Shown piece after piece: positions 21,945 through 30,590 of a stretch of DNA of 35,360 nucleotides (position 1 is its first letter; each line of letters opens with the position of its first letter). The notes below the pieces were generated by a model, which worked only from the letters and a program-made list of their open reading frames with translations, did no database searches and was not told the origin of the DNA. The position numbers and the translations under genes were made by a program. The DNA is from Spirochaetia bacterium (GTDB taxonomy: Bacteria; Spirochaetota; Spirochaetia; B11-G9): the NCBI GenBank assembly GCA_029932585.1, contig JAOZPU010000009.1, positions 4,092-39,451 of the forward strand, written 5' to 3'.

Positions 21945-23192
21945 CTAACGAATATCAATATATCGTCTCTTTAAGAACCTGTACCTATCCTGAGAGTCTT
22001 CCCAGTAAATACTTGCAGGATAATTGTCAATGAGAGTTTTATAAAATTCTACCGATTTCTTTTCATTACGAAGAGAACTATCTTTTTCATAAATTTTACC
22101 AAGTAGATATAAAAAATAATCTGATCCCGGGGTAATAGAGTCATCAAGAATCAAGGTCTCAAGAATTGATGCAGCGGTAACGAAATATAATTCATTGTAC
22201 AGAAGTTCAGCTATTTCTGGTAATTTATTTGTAACTGAATCGATTTTACTATTTAACAGATCAGGAACTAATAATGCAAGACCGGAAGCATCCCGATTCA
22301 TAATCATTTTATTGACTGAAACTTCCAGATCAAAATTCTCAGCTTCTTCTAAATTGATATTATCAGAAACAGAAGGTAATATCGCATTATTATCTAAATT
22401 TTCCCCATCAATTTTAACAATTTTGAGATCTATTTCTTCAACATTAAAAATATTACTTGATAAATCCTGATATTGAAAACGAAGGATATAATCTCCCTCA
22501 TTTTTTGGTATAAAAGTATATATCGTACGGGCATCAGTAAATTTACGCCCACTATATTCAATACTTTTATTTGAATCTTCCGGGAGATATATCCAGCCCT
22601 GGCCATCCAGAGAAATATCAAGCTTTTCAAAAACAGCAGCATTTATTATTTGTTTAGTAATAATTTTAGTTAAATTTGCTTCACTTTTCTCTACTGAGTT
22701 ATTAGGAATATCTTCCTGAGTCTGTTTATTGACAGGAAGCAGAACATTGACATTATTCTCTGCTTCAGATTTTGTTTCTAGTTCTCTGATAATAACAGTT
22801 TTAGGTAAATAATCCCAGGCATACTCATAGTTATTAGAATCATCAGGGAGATAAACATAATTTGCAATTTTATTCTCATTTATAACTATTTCTTTCTTTA
22901 TGACTTCTGGAAGGTAAATTTCAGTACTTAATTTTTCAATCTCAGGAACCATCCAATCTAAAATTTCTACGGGTAATTGTTTTTCTGGATAATCGGCTTC
23001 AGAAGTGAAACTTCCATCTAACACGATATCATCGTTATTGTTATTAACAAAAGAATCGATAGATGTGGATTCAGCATTATTTTCATTAATTGTCTTGGTA
23101 GTGGGCATTATAACAGGGTAAGAAATGCACCCCGATAATAATAAGATAAGTATGAGCAGAAACTGTTTATGGAATATCTTTAAATATATCAT
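21945..23192 (-). CDS. Predicted lipoprotein with C-terminal TPR-like region
   Basis: A 415-residue protein with a lipobox LLLSGC (Cys22) after a hydrophobic segment, so probably membrane-anchored by lipid. The mature N-terminal region is acidic and of low complexity with repeated short motifs of the form YLPDDSN / YLPEDSN (about 116-121 and 213-218). A beta-sandwich-like middle (GRKFTDARTIYTFIPKNEGDYILRF) follows. The last 110 residues are helical and TPR-like, ending with KSVEFYKTLIDNYPASIYWEDS, a pattern seen in outer-membrane assembly and cell-wall TPR proteins. Its start overlaps the upstream membrane-protein gene by 26 bases with no later in-frame ATG before the lipobox. The gene is between smc and ffh. 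Function unknown. Confidence 0.75.
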   Translation of the reverse strand: MIYLKIFHKQFLLILILLLSGCISYPVIMPTTKTINENNAESTSIDSFVNNNNDDIVLDGSFTSEADYPEKQLPVEILDWMVPEIEKLSTEIYLPEVIKKEIVINENKIANYVYLPDDSNNYEYAWDYLPKTVIIRELETKSEAENNVNVLLPVNKQTQEDIPNNSVEKSEANLTKIITKQIINAAVFEKLDISLDGQGWIYLPEDSNKSIEYSGRKFTDARTIYTFIPKNEGDYILRFQYQDLSSNIFNVEEIDLKIVKIDGENLDNNAILPSVSDNINLEEAENFDLEVSVNKMIMNRDASGLALLVPDLLNSKIDSVTNKLPEIAELLYNELYFVTAASILETLILDDSITPGSDYFLYLLGKIYEKDSSLRNEKKSVEFYKTLIDNYPASIYWEDSQDRYRFLKRRYIDIR

Positions 23193-23523
23193 CTATAACA
23201 CTCTCATTCTGTTCTTCCAAATATTCTAAAATTAATTCTTTTGGATCCTGCCAATATGGTTCTATATCTGTCCAGCTCCATTTTACCTTATCAGGGTATA
23301 AATGAGCCCAGGAAATTTCATGAAATTCCTTAAAGGATTCCGGAACAATAAATTTTGACATGTCAACTGTAGTATTTGAAACTATTTTTTTTTCTATTGC
23401 ACTTTTATGATATCGAAGATAACCGGGAAGAAGAACAATTAAAGTAATAAGCAGTGCAACAAGGGACAATATTCCAACAACAAGAATATAGATCTTAAAT
23501 TCTCTGGGACTTATCCATGCCAT
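23167..23523 (-). CDS. Small single-pass membrane protein, unknown
   Basis: A 118-residue protein with one transmembrane helix (about 11-33, YILVVGILSLVALLITLIVL) followed by a basic stretch (YLRYHKSAIEKK), which predicts a short N-terminal tail inside or outside and an 80-residue acidic C-terminal domain rich in Trp, Glu and Asp. I do not recognise it. It starts four bases downstream of the smc stop and its 3' end overlaps the following lipoprotein gene by 26 bases. The two may form a membrane complex, but that is inferred from coupling only. Confidence 0.7.
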   Translation of the reverse strand: MAWISPREFKIYILVVGILSLVALLITLIVLLPGYLRYHKSAIEKKIVSNTTVDMSKFIVPESFKEFHEISWAHLYPDKVKWSWTDIEPYWQDPKELILEYLEEQNESVIDDIFKDIP

Positions 23524-23527
23524 AAAA

Positions 23528-26338
23528 TTAATCAGCCTCTACATTATTTCTTTTTTTCTCTGCTTCAAGACGCATAGCAACCAGTTTAGATACTCCGGAT
23601 TCTTCCATAGTAACACCAAGAAGTGTTTTTGCACCTGTTACAGTTTTTTTATTATGAGTAATGACAATAAACTGAGATCTTTCACCAAATTCCATAAGTA
23701 AATTTACAAATCTATTTACATTTGCTTCATCTAATGCTGCATCAATTTCATCTAGAATACAAAACGGAGAAGGTTTTACAAGGTAAGTAGCAAAAAGCAT
23801 TCCCACAGCAGTTAATGAACGCTCTCCACCAGAAAGAAGTGCAATATTTTCAAGCTTTTTACCAGGAGGCTGGGCAAATATATCAATTCCTGATGTCAGA
23901 ACATTATCAGGATCAGTAAGCCTTAACTCACCCCGGCCGCCACCAAATAACCTTCTAAACATAATATGAAAATTCTTTTTAATTTTATCATAAGTTTCAA
24001 GAAATAATTCTGTTGATTCAATTTTAATTTGTTTTGTTATTGTAGTTAAATCTTCTCTTGCTTTATATAAATCATCCAGCTGACCAGTTAAAAAATCGTA
24101 TCTTTCCTTTACTTCAATAAATTCCTCAGGAGCCATTAGATTAACATGTCCCAAATCTTTTAATTTTACTTTAACCAAAGATAAACTAATCTTAAGATCT
24201 TTTGCTGTATTCTTAATTTCAAAAACACGACTATCAAACTCAGAAAGATCCCTGGAATGAATATCTTTAAAATTTGAATAGATATTTCGAACTTCCGTAC
24301 TAACTGAAGAGACCTCTATTTGCAGCTGTTCAACCTGGTTTTGTATTTTACCAAGGGATTCCATCTGTTTTTTTAATGAACCTTCTTTGGATAATAAATC
24401 TTTATTTTTATTTGTAATTCCATTTTCAAGTTTGGAAAGTTCTTTTTGAAGATTTTTTTCCTCTTTTTCAAAATCTTTTAATTCTTTTCCCAGTTTTTTA
24501 ATATTACTTTCAATATTTTCAATTTTTTCAAGGTTTCCGGCTATTTCGACAGCCGCCTCTTTAAGTTGTCCCTGAAGCTCTTCTAGCTCTTTATTTAAAG
24601 ATGTTATTAAATCTGCAATACCCGTTTTTTGAGTATTTACCCTTGCCTGGTTTACCCTTAAATCCGAGAGAGTTTTTCGATATTCTTCAATTTTAAGTAT
24701 AAGGCTTTTATTCTCCTCCCTTAGCAGAAGAGATCTTTCGCGTCCTTTGGTGATTGATCTTCTTATTATTTCCTGATTTTCTTCAATATCACGTTTTCTG
24801 GTAATTATACCTTCAGGAGCAAGAAACTCATCTAAAAAAGATGGAATTGTTTCTCTATATCCAGATATTAACTCTTCCAGTTCTAAAACACTTACAGAAG
24901 AATCCTTTAATGTTGAAATTACTGTAACAAAAATATCTTTTATCTCTTTTTCTCCAAAAGAATTAAGAGCAAGAGCATCTTCTAAAAGAGATAGTTTCCC
25001 TTTTAGTTTTATATTTAGCGACTCTATTGTGCTATCTATACTATTTTCAGTTTTTTTTCTTAATTCATATGAATAACCGGCCTCTTTTAGACTTGCATCC
25101 AGCTGTCTTACAATATCATCAGTAAGTCCTCGAAGCTGTTCCTGAAGAAGTAGATTCTCTTCTTCAAAATTAATAATCTCAGACTCTACAGAGGATACTT
25201 CAGCTTCATTTTCTTTAATTCTCTTATCTGCAGTTTCAATATTTTTTTGGAACCCTAATATATTAGTTTCCAGCTCTTTCAATCGATTATTAAAATCTTC
25301 CAAATTTTCTTTTTTTTCAACTATCAGCTGCTCATGCTGCTTAATTTTTTTCTCTATAGAACTTTCTCTTCCACGTTCTGTTTCAATCTGCCTTTTTAAT
25401 TCTTCGACTCTCTCAATTAATATACCAATCTGGCTTGAGCGGTTATTTTTTTCAATATCAATTCCATAAAGTTTTTTCTGATTTTCTATAAGTTTTGATT
25501 CCATAGTATTAACAAGGTCAAGATTTGTTTCAAGAGATTCATTAATGGTATCAATTTTAGTTTTAAGCTCATCCCTTTGTTCTGTTTTTTCTTTTAACTT
25601 CTCGTCCTTGTTGTTCTGTACCTCAAGAAAATCCTTTAACTTTAAAAGATGTATATCTAATTCCAGATTAAAGATTTCTTCTCTATACTTCCTGAAATCG
25701 GCAGTCTTTTCTGATTGTTTTTTAAGATTGTCATATGACCTCTTGACTTCCCCAAGAATACCTTCAACCTGGCGCATATTTTCTTCTGTTTTTTCAAGCT
25801 TTCGTTCTGCTTCTGCACCTTTTTGTTTAAATTTGGTAATACCTGCAGCTTCTTCAAATATATATCTTCTTTCTTCCGGTTTATTGGAAAGAATTTGATC
25901 AATTTTACCCTGTTCCATTATAGAATATGAAGTTTTTCCAATACCAGTATCAAAAAAGAGTTCTCTTATCTCTTTTAGTTTTGCTGGAGTATTATTTATA
26001 AAATATTCACTTTCTCCCGATCTGTGGAGACGTCTTTTTATAGCAATTTCAGATATATCTATAGGAAGAACACCTTCATCATTTGATAAAGTAAGGGTTA
26101 CTTCCGCAACATTTAAGGGCTTCCTGTTTTCGGTACCATTAAAGATGATATCCTCCATCCTTTCTGCCCTTAACATTTTTGTAGCCTGCTCACCGAGGAC
26201 CCATTTTATACTATCAACAATATTACTCTTTCCACAGCCATTAGGGCCCAGAAGGGCACTAATACCCTCGGTAAATTCAAGTTTACTTCTATCTGCAAAT
26301 GATTTAAAACCAAAGATCTCTACACTTTTAAGAAACAC
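23528..26338 (-). CDS. smc: Chromosome segregation ATPase SMC, short form
   Basis: SMC dimers compact and separate replicated chromosomes with ScpA and ScpB. Both ABC half-heads are intact: Walker A GPNGCGKSN (31-39), a Q-loop region, signature LLSGGERSL (about 834), Walker B CILDEIDAALDEAN (about 861), and the H-loop VITHNKKTV. Two long coiled-coil arms lie between. At 936 residues it is about 250 shorter than typical bacterial SMC. The central 430-510 region, where the hinge should be, shows a short non-coiled segment but no recognisable hinge sequence with its conserved glycines. The start is GTG with TTTGGAG upstream. It heads the long minus-strand run and has no scp genes beside it. An SbcC/Rad50 assignment is unlikely because the zinc-hook CxxC is also absent. 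Confidence 0.92.
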   Translation of the reverse strand: MFLKSVEIFGFKSFADRSKLEFTEGISALLGPNGCGKSNIVDSIKWVLGEQATKMLRAERMEDIIFNGTENRKPLNVAEVTLTLSNDEGVLPIDISEIAIKRRLHRSGESEYFINNTPAKLKEIRELFFDTGIGKTSYSIMEQGKIDQILSNKPEERRYIFEEAAGITKFKQKGAEAERKLEKTEENMRQVEGILGEVKRSYDNLKKQSEKTADFRKYREEIFNLELDIHLLKLKDFLEVQNNKDEKLKEKTEQRDELKTKIDTINESLETNLDLVNTMESKLIENQKKLYGIDIEKNNRSSQIGILIERVEELKRQIETERGRESSIEKKIKQHEQLIVEKKENLEDFNNRLKELETNILGFQKNIETADKRIKENEAEVSSVESEIINFEEENLLLQEQLRGLTDDIVRQLDASLKEAGYSYELRKKTENSIDSTIESLNIKLKGKLSLLEDALALNSFGEKEIKDIFVTVISTLKDSSVSVLELEELISGYRETIPSFLDEFLAPEGIITRKRDIEENQEIIRRSITKGRERSLLLREENKSLILKIEEYRKTLSDLRVNQARVNTQKTGIADLITSLNKELEELQGQLKEAAVEIAGNLEKIENIESNIKKLGKELKDFEKEEKNLQKELSKLENGITNKNKDLLSKEGSLKKQMESLGKIQNQVEQLQIEVSSVSTEVRNIYSNFKDIHSRDLSEFDSRVFEIKNTAKDLKISLSLVKVKLKDLGHVNLMAPEEFIEVKERYDFLTGQLDDLYKAREDLTTITKQIKIESTELFLETYDKIKKNFHIMFRRLFGGGRGELRLTDPDNVLTSGIDIFAQPPGKKLENIALLSGGERSLTAVGMLFATYLVKPSPFCILDEIDAALDEANVNRFVNLLMEFGERSQFIVITHNKKTVTGAKTLLGVTMEESGVSKLVAMRLEAEKKRNNVEAD

Positions 26339-26476
26339 AACTACTCCAAATACTAATAATTAGATGACTATATCATAGAGAAAGGGAGAAAGAAAAGAGA
26401 GAATAAGGCTTTTTGCACTATCGTAAAAAACTTATACCTACTTGCAAAAAAATCTCTTTTTCTTCATTCTATTACT

Positions 26477-27750
26477 GTGAACATTAGTAACTTTTTTAAA
26501 CCTATAATCGATACAATTGAGAGAGCTTTATTCATTGGCGAAAAGGGTCCGGTAAAACTTGCAAAGTTTATTGTAAGACTTCTTAGAGAATTCAGACATG
26601 ATAAATGCCTTATTCGTGCTTCAAGCCTCTCTTATACAAGTCTACTGGCTCTAATACCTCTTACTGCATTAAGTTTCTCTCTCTTCACTGCATTCGATGC
26701 TTTTGAAGGAATAAGAGAAAACGTACAAAAATCTCTGGTAAATATTCTTATACCAACACGTCAGGATGAAATACTTATATTTATTGAGAAGTTTCTTGAT
26801 AATTCCAAAACTATGGGTATTATTGGTTTACTTCTTTTTGCAGTTACTTCTGTTATGCTTCTGGATAGAATCAGTGAAAGTTTTAATTCAATATGGGGAA
26901 GTAAAAATGAGAAAAATTTTATTGGTAAATTTACTTCATATTTTTCTGTAATAGTTTTTGGTACTCTATTTATTGGAACAAGTTTTACATTAACAACTCC
27001 ACTAAGAAGATTTTTAGACAGTGTTCCGGAAATTCAGTTTATTCTAAGATGGCTTGTAGTACTATTCCCTTCAATTTTTATTTTTTTACTTTTATTCTGA
27101 TGATTTCTGCAATTCCAGAGGGAAAAGTAAATTTGAAAAGCAGTTTTATTGGAGCTCTTGCTGGAACAGTAATGTGGGACATAGCAAGAAGAGGATTCAC
27201 TGAGGGTACTGGTTATGTAATAAGAATGTCAAAACTATATGGATCCATAGCTGTTATACCAATCTTTCTTTTTTGGCTATATTTAATATGGATAATAATT
27301 TTTCTTTCTCTTGAGGTAAGTTATGTCCATCAGCACAAAACAGGATGGGATAAAGGCGATTCAATTAGAAAACAGCAACCATCAGTAATTATCGAGACGG
27401 GTTTGACAGTATTTCATCTAATTGCCAATAATTTTGATACAGGTAAAGAATATTTTTCTGTATCTGAAATTTCATTAACCCTGTCTATATCCGAAGAACT
27501 TATAGAAGAAATAGTTGAAAATTTCATAAAAGCCGACCTTATATACAAAACTGACGAATCGGTCAGAAAACTACTCCCAGCAAGAAGTCTTAATAAAATA
27601 TTGCTGAAAGATGTAATGAAAGCCATTCTTGGTAACCAGGGGCAACTTGAATCAAACATAACTGTGCATGAAACCTTAAAAAGTTTTTTTTCTGCAGGCT
27701 ATAAAAACATGGGAGTAATTACAGTTGAAGATTTCCTCAAAGAATCATAA
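26477..27750 (+). CDS. YihY/BrkB-family membrane protein, split into two frames near 27082
   Basis: An inner-membrane protein of the YihY/BrkB family (once called RNase BN), whose function is unsettled. The first frame runs from a GTG at 26477 to TGA at 27098-27100 and contains the family N-terminus (RASSLSYTSLLALIPLTALSF, LLLFAVTSVMLLDRISESFNSIWG). The second, in the -1 frame, continues through ISAIPEGKV, SSFIGALAGTVMWDIARRGF and the YGSIAVIPIFLFWLYLIWIIIFL helix to 27750. Joining at the T7 run gives about 424 residues and one uninterrupted membrane helix. The C-terminal 130 residues look like a winged-helix domain, as in longer family members. The break may be a mutation, a sequencing error or programmed frameshifting. 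There is no clear ribosome binding site at the GTG. Confidence 0.8.
27082..27088 (+). other. Candidate -1 slippery heptamer in yihY
   Basis: TTTTTTA read as T TTT TTA in the upstream frame (codons ATT TTT TTA at 27080-27088) is a canonical X XXY YYZ heptamer. Slippage by one base back continues as ACT TTT ATT CTG ATG into the second half of the gene. Only a weak TCTG...CAGA stem is seen downstream. Confidence 0.4.
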
Positions 27751-29212
27751 AATTACAAAATATGCATATATTTTTTCCATAATCCTTATTTCTGGATGTT
27801 CAAATACAGTTTCTCCTGTTTTAGTAAGTATTCCTGAAAATCTTCAGATGTTTTGGAATACAATTATAAAAGACAACCCTCTTCCTGAAAAATTACAATT
27901 AATATATGAAAATCCGGAAAATACACTTATCCCCGAAATAAGGATAAATATTAACTATAATAAAAAAACATCAATATCAAATAATATAATACTACTTGAA
28001 ACAAAATATTTAGTTCCCTGTACTAATTTTAATAACACTAAAACTGATATCAAAAATAACGAACTATCCAATTTTAAACTTCTTTCTTTAGATGAAATAA
28101 AATTGCCTGTTAAGGGTCTATCTATTGAGGGATTATATCCTGGAGATACAAATTATCCCGTTTTCGAAGAAAAAGTTTTATCTTTGCATTTTCCAGATAA
28201 TTATACAGATAAAAATAAATTAAAACTTGAATTAACTTCATGGTTTGAAAATGTAAAATTGTATTACAGGCAAATGGAAATAGTTCCCCCTGAAATTAAC
28301 TGGGTAGCTGGAACCGGAGATATAATGACCCAGCGTGGGATTGAAACAAATTTGTTGTATAAAAATAATGGATCTGATTATATTTTCGGAGATACCCTTA
28401 GTATCCTCCAAAACCAGGACCTTATGATTGGGAATTTGGAAGGTAGTATTACTTATTCCAATACTAAAACTCCAAAATCGTACAATTTTAAATTTGATAA
28501 AAATGTTTTACCAATTTTAAAAGAAGCAGGATTTGACTATTTTTCAATAACCAATAACCATATTTATGATTATGGTGAACCAGGATTTAGAGATACACTA
28601 AACTTTCTAAAAGAAGCAGATATTCCAACATCAGGAGCTGGATTAACAAAAACAGAGGCTTCTGAATATACTGAATTCATTTTTAATAATAATATATTTA
28701 GAGTTCTATCTTTTGGTGCGTATCCTCAGGAAAAAAATGGCTGGGATGGAAGAACTATGGCACAGGTATCTGATACCAGACCAGGTATCCTTTTTGAAAG
28801 TGAATTAACTATGAAAGCTGTAAAGAACATGACAAGCTCTTCAAGTTTTGACATTGTAATGATCCATGGTGGAGAGGAATGGAGCTCTGTCCCCAATGAA
28901 AACCAAAAGAATATATATCGAAGCTATATTGATGCAGGAGTAGATATAATTTTTGGAAGCCATCCTCATGTGCTCCAGGGAATGGAAGAATGGAAGGGTA
29001 AATTAATTGCTTATTCTCTGGGAAATTTTATTTTTCCAGGAATGGGTTCTATGAAATATGCAGAAGAATCTATGATTTTATCTGTAGGTGTTTATAATAA
29101 CGAAATTAAATATATTAAACCAATTCCTGTAAAAATAGATAATCAAAGATTGTCTATTGATAAATCGGGAATTATTCTGGAAAGATTTGAAAATTTAAGT
29201 AAAGATTTATAG
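27725..29212 (+). CDS. CapA-like (poly-gamma-glutamate synthesis type) lipoprotein phosphoesterase
   Basis: A 495-residue protein of the PGA_cap / CapA metallophosphatase-like superfamily. The N-terminus has a lipobox LISGC (Cys25), so the enzyme is exported and lipid-anchored. After a divergent region of about 190 residues come the family motifs: GTGDIMTQRG, GNLEGSI, TNNHIYDYG, MIHGGEEW, FGSHPHVLQG and YSLGNFIFPG. These supply the Asp, Asn and His metal ligands of the calcineurin-like fold. Most members are uncharacterised, and no capB or capC lies near, so capsule synthesis is not implied. The start is a TTG with GGGAG upstream that overlaps the end of yihY by 26 bases. The GH4 gene follows ten bases after the stop, suggesting a shared operon. 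Confidence 0.85.
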   Translation: MKISSKNHKITKYAYIFSIILISGCSNTVSPVLVSIPENLQMFWNTIIKDNPLPEKLQLIYENPENTLIPEIRININYNKKTSISNNIILLETKYLVPCTNFNNTKTDIKNNELSNFKLLSLDEIKLPVKGLSIEGLYPGDTNYPVFEEKVLSLHFPDNYTDKNKLKLELTSWFENVKLYYRQMEIVPPEINWVAGTGDIMTQRGIETNLLYKNNGSDYIFGDTLSILQNQDLMIGNLEGSITYSNTKTPKSYNFKFDKNVLPILKEAGFDYFSITNNHIYDYGEPGFRDTLNFLKEADIPTSGAGLTKTEASEYTEFIFNNNIFRVLSFGAYPQEKNGWDGRTMAQVSDTRPGILFESELTMKAVKNMTSSSSFDIVMIHGGEEWSSVPNENQKNIYRSYIDAGVDIIFGSHPHVLQGMEEWKGKLIAYSLGNFIFPGMGSMKYAEESMILSVGVYNNEIKYIKPIPVKIDNQRLSIDKSGIILERFENLSKDL

Positions 29213-29222
29213 GAGGGGAAAA

Positions 29223-30590
29223 TTGAAAATCGCACTTTTTGGAGCAGGCAGTGCTCAGTTTGGATACGGAACTCTTGGAGATATTTTTCAAAGTAAAATA
29301 CTTGAAGGGGCTGAAATATCTTTAATGGATATAAATAAGGAATCTCTGGAAAAAGTAAGATCAACAGCTTCCGATTTTATTATAAAAAATAATCTAACCT
29401 ACTCTGTTACTGCAACAACATCCAGGGAAGAGGCCCTTAAAGGCGCAGACTTTGTTATTATATCTATAGAAGTTGGAGATAGATTTGAACTATGGGATAT
29501 GGATTGGAAAGTTCCTATGGAATTTGGTATAAATCAGGTCTATGGAGAGAATGGTGGACCAGGAGGTTTATTTCATGCTCTAAGAATAATACCGCCCATT
29601 CTTGAGATTTGTTCTGATGTGGATTCTATTTGTCCGGACGCAACTGTATTTTGTTATTCAAACCCTATGACAGCAATTGTTACGACAGTCTCAAGGAAAT
29701 ACCCGGATATAAAATTTATAGGAATGTGTCATGAAATAGCTTCATTAGAAAGATATTTACCAACTATTCTTCAGACAGATTATTCCAATCTGAAATTACG
29801 AGCTGCTGGATTAAATCACTTTAGCATTCTTCTTGAAGCAAGTTACAAAGATATAAAGAAAGATGCCTATCCTGATATAAGAAAAAAGGCTCCAGTTTTT
29901 TTTAAAGATGAACCAGGGTACAGTGATATATGGGACTATACCAGAAAAACAGGTAGTATCCCTGAAACAGAAGGTTCCGTAAAACGGTTTATCTCTGAAT
30001 CTCCGAAAAATGGAAATATAAGGAGAGAATGGGCTGACAGAACATTATTTAAAGAAATACTTAATAAATTTAATTATCTTCCAATTACTGGTGATAGTCA
30101 TCTTGGAGAATATATATCATGGGCTGGTGAATCTGCTGATTTAAAAGGGATTCTGGATTTTTACTCATTTTATCGATACTCACTTTTAAAAAGGGAAGCA
30201 AAAATTGAATTAAAACTAAAAGAAAGAGTTGTTCCTGTAATGGAAGGAATAGTTACAGATTCAGGATATGAGGAATATGCAGTTAATATTCCAAATAAGG
30301 GTTATATTCCAGATCTTCCATCATGGATAGCTGTTGAAGTACCTGCAAGTATACATAAAACAGAAATAAAGGGTATAACCTTTCCAGATTATCCAAAGGG
30401 GTTTGGAGCACTTTTAAGGAACTATACAGGGGTGTATGATCTTACTGCTGAAGCTGTTCTTACAGGTAAAAGAGAGTATGTTATTCAGGCTTTACTGGTA
30501 AATCCTGTTATTTCCAATATAAGACGTATGGAAGAGATGGTGGACCTTATGCTGGAACAACAGAATAAATGGCTTAGTTATATTAACTAA
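29223..30590 (+). CDS. Family 4 glycosidase (NAD- and metal-dependent)
   Basis: GH4 enzymes cleave alpha- or beta-glycosides by a redox mechanism using NAD and Mn2+. The 455-residue protein has the N-terminal dinucleotide fold (ALFGAGSAQFGYG), the acidic turn SLMDIN, a conserved NGGPGGLFHALR, YSNPM, the metal-ligand Cys in MCHE (Cys169-His170-Glu171), and the second ligand His199 in GLNHFS. In GH4 the residues after this Cys differ with specificity. CH- is found in the alpha-glucosidase, alpha-galactosidase and alpha-glucuronidase branches, while CN- or CD- marks 6-phospho-glycosidases. The substrate is therefore probably an unphosphorylated alpha-glycoside, but which one cannot be told. The start is TTG with AGGAGGGG upstream. 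The 3' end overlaps the convergent M48 gene by eight bases. No sugar transporter is nearby. Confidence 0.88.
   Translation: MKIALFGAGSAQFGYGTLGDIFQSKILEGAEISLMDINKESLEKVRSTASDFIIKNNLTYSVTATTSREEALKGADFVIISIEVGDRFELWDMDWKVPMEFGINQVYGENGGPGGLFHALRIIPPILEICSDVDSICPDATVFCYSNPMTAIVTTVSRKYPDIKFIGMCHEIASLERYLPTILQTDYSNLKLRAAGLNHFSILLEASYKDIKKDAYPDIRKKAPVFFKDEPGYSDIWDYTRKTGSIPETEGSVKRFISESPKNGNIRREWADRTLFKEILNKFNYLPITGDSHLGEYISWAGESADLKGILDFYSFYRYSLLKREAKIELKLKERVVPVMEGIVTDSGYEEYAVNIPNKGYIPDLPSWIAVEVPASIHKTEIKGITFPDYPKGFGALLRNYTGVYDLTAEAVLTGKREYVIQALLVNPVISNIRRMEEMVDLMLEQQNKWLSYIN

Noticed and set aside
23167-23192. 26-base overlap of the membrane protein and lipoprotein genes as a frameshifted single gene
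   Set aside because: The downstream frame begins with its own start, signal segment and lipobox, so it is a separate protein. The overlap indicates coupling only.
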